From JAAYCB01 sp012744395 (GTDB taxonomy: Bacteria > Planctomycetota > Planctomycetia > Pirellulales > Thermoguttaceae), in assembly GCA_028703175.1 (NCBI GenBank), contig JAQVNJ010000033.1, positions 1-48,780 of the forward strand: a stretch of 48,780 bases of DNA, given 5' to 3'. Every line of letters begins with the position of its first letter. Position 1 is the first letter of the stretch. Below are positions 43,753 through 48,780 of this stretch, piece after piece. The translations under genes were made by a program, and so were the position numbers. The notes under the pieces are model-generated. The model was given only the letters and a program-made list of their open reading frames with translations. It ran no database searches and was not told the DNA's origin.

Positions 43753-43838
43753 CGGAGACAAGCCCCACCGTAGCACGGGTCGCCAGACCCGTCCTACCGA
43801 GCACGAGTTGACTGCTCACCAACCCCCACAGGTGCACG

Positions 43839-45071
43839 ATGCACGACCGACTGGCGATCGACGGCGGGAGGCCCGTGCGGCAAGCTGCCGCCGCCCCCTG
43901 GCCCGTCTTCGATGAAGAGATGATCGAGGCCGCCGCCGCGGTGATGCGGAGCGGCAGGGTGAACTACTGGACCGGCGGCGAGACGCGGGCCTTCGAACAG
44001 GAGTACGCATCCCGCCTCGGACGCCGCTACGCAGTCGCCCTGGCCAACGGCTCCGTTGCTCTCGAAGCCGCCTTGGCCGGCCTCGACATCGGCGCCGGCG
44101 ACGAGGTCGTCGTCACCTGCCGCAGCTTCGTCGCCTCGGCCAGTTGCTGCGCGATCCGCGGCGCCCGGCCCGTGTTCGCCGACGTCGACCGCGAAAGCCA
44201 GAATGTCACCGCCAAAACGGTCGCCGCCGCGCTCAGCCCGCGGACGCGGGCGATCATCGCCGTGCACCTGGCCGGCTGGCCCTGCGAGATGCAGCCGATC
44301 GTCGAACTCGCCCGCAGACGCGGCCTGGCGGTGATCGAGGATTGCGCCCAGGCCCACGGCGCGACGTATCGCGGCCGGCCCGCCGGCAGCCTGGGCGACG
44401 TGGCCGCCTTCTCGTTCTGCCAAGACAAAATCCTCACAACCGGAGGGGAAGGGGGCCTCCTCGCCACGGACCGGGAAGACGTCTGGCAAACGGTCTGGAG
44501 CCTCAAGGACCACGGTAAAAACTGGCACGCCGCCACGCGCCGCGACCCTCGAAGCGTCTTCCGATGGCTGCACCAGCGGGTGGGCACGAACTGGCGCATG
44601 ACCGAGATCCAGGGAGCGATCGGCCGGGTGATGCTCCGCAGGCTGCCCGGCTGGGTCGAGCGGCGGCGCCAACTGGCCGCCCGACTCGAGTCCCGCCTGG
44701 CCGCGATCCCCTCGCTGCGGCTCGCTACGCCACCCGCCCACGTCGAGCACGCCTACTATCGCTACTACGCCTACGTCCGCCCCCAGATGCTCAAGGCCGG
44801 ATGGTCCCGCGACCGGATCGTCCAGGCGATCGTCGCCGAGGGAATTCCCTGCGGCAGCGGCGTGTGCCCGGAAATCTATCGCGAGGAGGCCTTCGCCCAT
44901 GGCGAGTCCTGCCCGAAAAATCGCCTCCCCGTCGCCCGCGAACTGGGCGAAACGAGCCTCGCCTTCCATGTCCATCCGACCCTCTCGCGCAGCGACATCG
45001 ACGACACCGCCCGCGCGGCGGCCAAGGTCCTTCGCGCCGCCACGGCGATTCCGCAGCGCCGGGCGGCTTGA
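43839..45071 (+). CDS. DegT/DnrJ/EryC1/StrS aminotransferase (PglE-like)
   Basis: A 410-residue PLP-dependent sugar aminotransferase, adding an amino group to a nucleotide-linked keto sugar. VALANGSVALEAALAGLDIG near residue 65, AVIEDCAQAHGA near 164 and the PLP lysine in FSFCQDKILTTGGEGG near 193 are the family hallmarks. Adjacent to the PglB-type fusion, as in Neisseria where the aminotransferase gene follows pglB. The 4,6-dehydratase that would supply its keto substrate is not in the window. Confidence 0.92.
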   Translation: MHDRLAIDGGRPVRQAAAAPWPVFDEEMIEAAAAVMRSGRVNYWTGGETRAFEQEYASRLGRRYAVALANGSVALEAALAGLDIGAGDEVVVTCRSFVASASCCAIRGARPVFADVDRESQNVTAKTVAAALSPRTRAIIAVHLAGWPCEMQPIVELARRRGLAVIEDCAQAHGATYRGRPAGSLGDVAAFSFCQDKILTTGGEGGLLATDREDVWQTVWSLKDHGKNWHAATRRDPRSVFRWLHQRVGTNWRMTEIQGAIGRVMLRRLPGWVERRRQLAARLESRLAAIPSLRLATPPAHVEHAYYRYYAYVRPQMLKAGWSRDRIVQAIVAEGIPCGSGVCPEIYREEAFAHGESCPKNRLPVARELGETSLAFHVHPTLSRSDIDDTARAAAKVLRAATAIPQRRAA

Positions 45072-45276
45072 TCCGCCGACGCGGCACGCCGGGCCGCCAC
45101 CGATTCCCAGCAAACGAGCCATTTTCCGGTGCACCCGGCAGCCCCCCGCGGACGAAAGGTAATAAGGGATCAACCGCCGGCAGCTCGTCTCGGCCGACCG
45201 GGACCGCGCCGAGGGGGCAAATAACCGAAAAGAGCCAGGGCAACGACGCTTTTGGGATGCCAAGGAGGGAAAACTC

Positions 45277-45834
45277 TTGTCACTCAAGGAACGAGTCTGG
45301 ACCTTTCACCTTGCTCACCTTTCGAAACCCGCCGAAAATCGCCCAATCTACCAAGAACTCCTCAAAGGGCGAACGACGAAAATCCTCGAAGTTGGCGTGG
45401 GGCTCGGCCAACGGGCAGCGCAGATCATCCAGATCGCTTCCCGTCTCCAAGTCGGAACCGAAATCAACTACACGGGCATCGATCTGTTCGAAGCACGAGA
45501 CCCCTCCCAAGGGCCGGGACTCGCCCTCAGACAGGCCCATCGCCTGCTCGCCCAGACCGGGGCACGCATCCGATTGGCCCCCGGCGATGCCTTCACCGGC
45601 GTTGCCCAGGTGGCCAACGCACTGGCCGGCACCGACTTGATCGTCATCTCCGGCTGCCAGGATCGCGAACTGGTGGACCGCGCATGGTTCTACTTCCCGC
45701 GGATGATCCACCAACACACCGCCGTCTTCCTCCAGAACCCCTGCCAAACTGGGCAATCCGCGCCCTACGAGCGGATCCTGCCAGCCGAGATCGAGGCCCT
45801 GGCCGCTCGCAAACGGCACTTGCGGGCAGCGTAG
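45277..45834 (+). CDS. Small SAM-methyltransferase-like protein
   Basis: A 185-residue protein. KILEVGVGLGQRAAQIIQIA near residue 35 resembles the SAM-binding loop and NYTGIDLFEARD near 66 the acidic second strand; the remaining part is short, with TDLIVISGCQDRELVDRAWF and no clear catalytic motif. Family members in planctomycetes are annotated as class I methyltransferase-like and unknown. Translation starts at a TTG seven bases after AAGGAGGG, a strong site. It ends the glycan cluster. Catalytic activity is unproven. Confidence 0.7.
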   Translation: MSLKERVWTFHLAHLSKPAENRPIYQELLKGRTTKILEVGVGLGQRAAQIIQIASRLQVGTEINYTGIDLFEARDPSQGPGLALRQAHRLLAQTGARIRLAPGDAFTGVAQVANALAGTDLIVISGCQDRELVDRAWFYFPRMIHQHTAVFLQNPCQTGQSAPYERILPAEIEALAARKRHLRAA

Positions 45835-46035
45835 AGCAGGCCCCGATCCGCGGCCCGGCCGACGCCCCGCCTGCACCCGGCCGCATCCGCCGCGCGAACA
45901 CCAACCCGCCCGCTCGCGTCCTGACTCATGGAACGGGCCCCTCTCCGCACACGCCCAACGGGCGAGAGAACCCCCGGAACCCGGACGCCCCACGCCGGAT
46001 CGATGACTCGGGCCACGCAACACGGACCTGTCCCC

Positions 46036-46071
46036 CCGCCATTTTATCGGCTAAAATGGCGGTTTTCGTTT
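46036..46071 (+). terminator. Strong rho-independent terminator or leuCD attenuator
   Basis: CCGCCATTTTA (46036-46046) and TAAAATGGCGG (46052-46062) form a perfect 11-bp stem with loop TCGGC, followed by TTTTCGTTT. It is 200 bases behind the methyltransferase-like gene and 132 bases before leuC. It can end the glycan transcript; no leucine-rich leader peptide was seen, so attenuation of leuCD is only a possibility. The rest of the 368-base gap 45835-46202 holds no gene. Confidence 0.75.
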
Positions 46072-46202
46072 CCTGTGGCAGCCGCGGCCGCCGCCTGGCG
46101 ACAGCCTCGGCGGTTCACACGGCCCCGCCGGAGCTGCTCCTCCGTTCGGCCCGTGGCGCGTTGCCCCCAGACCAGGTTTGAGACAGGCGATTGGTGGAAC
46201 CG

Positions 46203-47618
46203 ATGGATGAATCGACCCCCCCGCGGACGATGTTTGAAAAGATTTGGGATCGGCATGTCGTGCACGCCGAGCCCGGCAAACAGACCATCCTCTACATCGA
46301 CCTCCATCTGGTCCACGAAGTCACCAGCCCGCAGGCCTTCGAAGGGCTCCGCCTCGCCGGGCGCGCGGTCCGCCGCCCGCAGCGCACCGTGGCCACCGCC
46401 GACCATAATGTGCCCACCACCGACCGGTCGCTGCCGATCCTCGATCCGGTCGCGAAACAGCAGATCGACACGCTGCGGGCGAACTGCCGCCAGTTCGGCA
46501 TTCGCTTCTACGACCTCGACGACGTCAACCAGGGCGTGGTCCACGTCATCGGCCCGGAACTGGGACTTACCCAGCCCGGCATGACGATCGTCTGCGGCGA
46601 TAGCCACACCGCCACCCACGGCGCGTTCGGCGCCCTGGCGTTCGGCATCGGCACCAGCGAAGTCGAACACGTCCTGGCCACCCAGACGCTCCTCCAATAC
46701 AAACCCAAAACCCTCGAAATCCGCGTCCGCGGCCGCCTCGCCGACGCCGTCACCGCCAAGGACCTGATCCTCCACGTGATCGGCAAGATTTCCACCCAGG
46801 GCGGCACCGGGCACTGCATCGAGTACACCGGCGAGGCGATCCGAGCCCTTTCGATGGAAGAGCGGATGACCGTCTGCAACATGTCGATCGAGGCGGGCGC
46901 CAGGGCCGGCCTCGTCGCGCCCGACGAAACCACCTTCGAATACCTCCGCGGCCGACCGTTCGCCCCCAAGGATTTCGACGCGGCCGTCGCCCAATGGCGC
47001 CAGCTTCCCAGCGATCCCGGCGCCGTCTACGACCGCTCCGAGGCGTTCGACGCCGCCCAGATCGAGCCGCAAGTCACCTGGGGAACCAATCCGGGCCAGG
47101 TGGCCGATGTCACCGGCCGCGTCCCCGATCCCGCCGAGTTTAACGACGAAACGGACCGCAAGGCGGCCGAGCTGGCCCTGAAATACATGGGCCTGGCCCC
47201 GCACGCGCCGATCGAGTCGATCCAGATCGACCGCGTCTTCATCGGCTCCTGCACGAACGGGCGGATCGAGGACCTCCGCGCGGCCGCCAAGGTGGTCCGC
47301 GGCTACCAGGCGGCCGACCGCGTCAGCGCGATGGTCGTCCCCGGCAGCGGCCTGGTGAAAAAACAGGCCGAAGCGGAGGGGCTCGACAAGATTTTCCTCG
47401 CCGCCGGGCTCGAGTGGCGCGAGCCGGGGTGCAGCATGTGCCTGGCGATGAATCCCGACCGGCTCGAACCCGGCGAGCGCTGCGCCGCCACCAGCAACCG
47501 GAATTTCGAGGGCCGGCAGGGCAAGGGGGGGCGGACCCACCTCGTCTCCCCCGCCATGGCCGCCGCCGCCGCCGTCGCCGGCCACTTCGTCGACATCCGC
47601 CACTGGCAATATAAGTGA
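46203..47618 (+). CDS. leuC: 3-isopropylmalate dehydratase large subunit
   Basis: A 471-residue aconitase-family protein that with LeuD isomerises 2-isopropylmalate to 3-isopropylmalate in leucine synthesis. VCGDSHTATHGAFGALAFGI near residue 132, FIGSCTNGR near 345 and EPGCSMCLAMNPDRL near 405 supply the substrate site and the three 4Fe-4S cysteines. Length is normal for bacterial LeuC. The ATG at 46203 is used; a TTG lies four codons upstream. leuD follows after 60 bases. Confidence 0.97.
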   Translation: MDESTPPRTMFEKIWDRHVVHAEPGKQTILYIDLHLVHEVTSPQAFEGLRLAGRAVRRPQRTVATADHNVPTTDRSLPILDPVAKQQIDTLRANCRQFGIRFYDLDDVNQGVVHVIGPELGLTQPGMTIVCGDSHTATHGAFGALAFGIGTSEVEHVLATQTLLQYKPKTLEIRVRGRLADAVTAKDLILHVIGKISTQGGTGHCIEYTGEAIRALSMEERMTVCNMSIEAGARAGLVAPDETTFEYLRGRPFAPKDFDAAVAQWRQLPSDPGAVYDRSEAFDAAQIEPQVTWGTNPGQVADVTGRVPDPAEFNDETDRKAAELALKYMGLAPHAPIESIQIDRVFIGSCTNGRIEDLRAAAKVVRGYQAADRVSAMVVPGSGLVKKQAEAEGLDKIFLAAGLEWREPGCSMCLAMNPDRLEPGERCAATSNRNFEGRQGKGGRTHLVSPAMAAAAAVAGHFVDIRHWQYK

Positions 47619-47678
47619 CAGCTTCACGGCCGCCGCCCCGCCCTCTCCGCGGCGGCCCAAGAGAAAAGAGAACCCGCC

Positions 47679-48272
47679 ATGCGCCCCTTTACAAAACACA
47701 CCGGTTTGGTTGCCCTGATGGATCGGTCGAACGTCGACACCGACCAGATCATTCCCAAGCAGTTCCTCAAGCGGATCGAGCGGACCGGCTTCGGCGAGTT
47801 CCTCTTCTTCGACTGGCGGTACCGCGACGACGGCACGGACAACCCCGATTTCGAGCTCAACCAGCCCCGCTACCGCGGCGCCAGCATCCTCGTGGCGCGC
47901 AAGAACTTCGGCTGCGGCTCCAGCCGCGAGCACGCCCCCTGGGCCCTCGGGCAGTACGGCTTCCGCGCGATCTTCGCGGAAAGCTTCGCCGACATCTTCT
48001 TCAACAACTGCTTCAAAAACGGCATGTTGCCGATCCGCCTCGCCGAGCCGCTGATCGACGACCTCTTCACCCGCGTCGCCGCCAGCCCCGGTTGCCAGCT
48101 GACCGTCGACCTTCAGACACGCACGATCACCGGCCCCGAGGGCCTGACGATCCCGTTTGCAGTCGACGATTTCCGCCGCCACTGCCTCCTCAACGGGCTC
48201 GACGACATCGGCCTGACGCTCGCCCACGAAGACAAGATCACCGCCTACGAACAGCGCTCCGCCATCGCCTGA
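47679..48272 (+). CDS. leuD: 3-isopropylmalate dehydratase small subunit
   Basis: A 197-residue swivelling domain partner of LeuC. SNVDTDQIIPKQFL near residue 18, FFDWRY and the loop GCGSSREHAPWAL near 78 are diagnostic. It has AGAAAAGAGA before the ATG. leuC and leuD form an operon; no leuA or leuB is in the window. Confidence 0.97.
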   Translation: MRPFTKHTGLVALMDRSNVDTDQIIPKQFLKRIERTGFGEFLFFDWRYRDDGTDNPDFELNQPRYRGASILVARKNFGCGSSREHAPWALGQYGFRAIFAESFADIFFNNCFKNGMLPIRLAEPLIDDLFTRVAASPGCQLTVDLQTRTITGPEGLTIPFAVDDFRRHCLLNGLDDIGLTLAHEDKITAYEQRSAIA

Positions 48273-48688
48273 TGGCCCCGCGGGCGCGCCCCGCGTCTAA
48301 ATCGACCTGCGCGATTCGTGGAAAAAGCCGCTGCTATTCAGATAGCCGCGTGCGCTTTGCCCGCGCTTCGTTACGTACGGGTTGTGCCGCAGCGCAGGCG
48401 CGCCGCGCGGGGCAGGCCCGCGCAGCGATCGGTTCTTTGGCGATACTGATTTGCCGTGGTGTGAATCCCTAGCGGTGGGCCTGGGGTGGTAAAAAATCCA
48501 ACGATCCGCAATCCGTTCCGTTTCCTGGTTTTGTTCGGGCGTTTCTGGCCGGGGGACACTGGCTGTGGCCTCCGGACGGATGCTCGAAGCTGGGTCTTCT
48601 TTACGCCGAAGGCGTTTTACAGCAAAGCCCAGGGTCGCGCAGCGCACCCCGGGTCTGTTTTGCTCCAGAAGGACGTTGAGCATTGCGT
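48273..48688. other. Intergenic with palindromic repeat
   Basis: About 415 bases without a supported gene. CGCCGAAGGCG (48605-48615) and CCCAGGGT ... ACCCCGGG (48628-48653) are hairpins of the kind also seen near 28234. They precede the transposase gene and may belong to its target site or to a resident repeat. Confidence 0.45.
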
Positions 48689-48709
48689 ATGTGCTAGAGT
48701 TTAGCACAT
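48689..48709. repeat. Perfect hairpin upstream of the transposase
   Basis: ATGTGCTA-GAGTT-TAGCACAT, an 8-bp perfect stem ending 18 bases before the transposase ATG. It may be part of the IS left end, limit read-through translation into the transposase or act as an operator. Confidence 0.55.
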
Positions 48710-48727
48710 CCCGACAGGAGAAGCTCG

Positions 48728-48780
48728 ATGTCGAAGCGAACGCATTTTACGCCTGAACAGAAGGTGGCGATTGTACGGCG
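48728..48780 (+). CDS. IS3-family transposase OrfA, partial
   Basis: The window ends 17 codons into a gene whose product begins MSKRTHFTPEQKVAIVRR, the typical start of IS3-type OrfA, a helix-turn-helix protein that with OrfB catalyses transposition. GACAGGAGAAG gives a good ribosome-binding site. The rest of the element lies outside the window. Confidence 0.7.
   Translation, partial: MSKRTHFTPEQKVAIVR

Noticed and set aside
46044..48227. 727-codon minus-strand open frame opposite leuCD
   Set aside because: Antisense shadow; leuC and leuD motifs are complete on the plus strand.

Overview
The window looks like chromosomal DNA of a high-GC planctomycete (Planctomycetota, most like the Pirellulales/Thermoguttaceae). 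The support is family content: a secreted DUF1080 protein, a DUF1559 prepilin-like protein with a small transthyretin-like lipoprotein behind it, an ECF sigma factor translationally coupled to a FecR/LamG protein, a CocE-type hydrolase, a HEAT-Hint protein relic and a dispersed palindromic repeat typical of such genomes. This assignment is inference; no rRNA or tRNA gene was seen. Coding DNA is GC-rich, so most genes carry long antisense shadow frames, which I left out.

Layout. 0.25-4 kb: a small membrane-protein gene (minus strand), then thiC behind a promoter/leader with a palindrome and a terminator-like structure, DUF1080 and a ROK sugar kinase. 4-13.5 kb: a Gfo/Idh/MocA oxidoreductase, two adjacent broken genes (a beta-helix protein with an internal deletion, and a GNAT acetyltransferase missing its N-terminus), an inositol-monophosphatase-like phosphatase, a Uma2 protein, a phosphoglycolate-phosphatase-like HAD, a CLC transporter with CBS domains and a secreted sialidase-like protein. 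13.5-19.5 kb: a large secreted alpha/beta hydrolase overlapping an ECF sigma gene, which overlaps a FecR/LamG gene; then a cation diffusion facilitator and an ABC-ATPase relic. 19.5-28.2 kb: a small secreted protein, a PfkB kinase, thpR, a 3'-5' exonuclease-like gene, a CocE/NonD hydrolase, a HEAT-Hint pseudogene abutting a duplicated 3' end of the exonuclease gene, then DUF1559 and its lipoprotein.

28.6-45.8 kb is a large plus-strand surface-glycan locus: sulfotransferase, flippase, asparagine-synthase-like amidotransferase, three glycosyltransferases and an O-antigen-ligase-like protein. In its middle is a three-gene unit of 3-hydroxyacyl-CoA dehydrogenase, a second sulfotransferase and an SDR. 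The distal part holds a fused phosphoglycosyltransferase/acetyltransferase (the domain order of neisserial PglB), a DegT/PglE-type aminotransferase and a small methyltransferase-like protein. Together they could build, modify, flip and polymerise an amino-sugar glycan that is sulfated and possibly amidated. leuC and leuD follow, and the window ends inside an IS3-type transposase gene.

Two themes deserve attention. First, the glycan locus pairs two unrelated sulfotransferases with a FadB-like dehydrogenase lacking its hydratase half and an SDR, a combination I cannot match to a described pathway. Second, the first 27 kb is rich in gene relics (six or more), duplicated gene ends and palindromic or tandem repeats, which points to active local rearrangement and decay.
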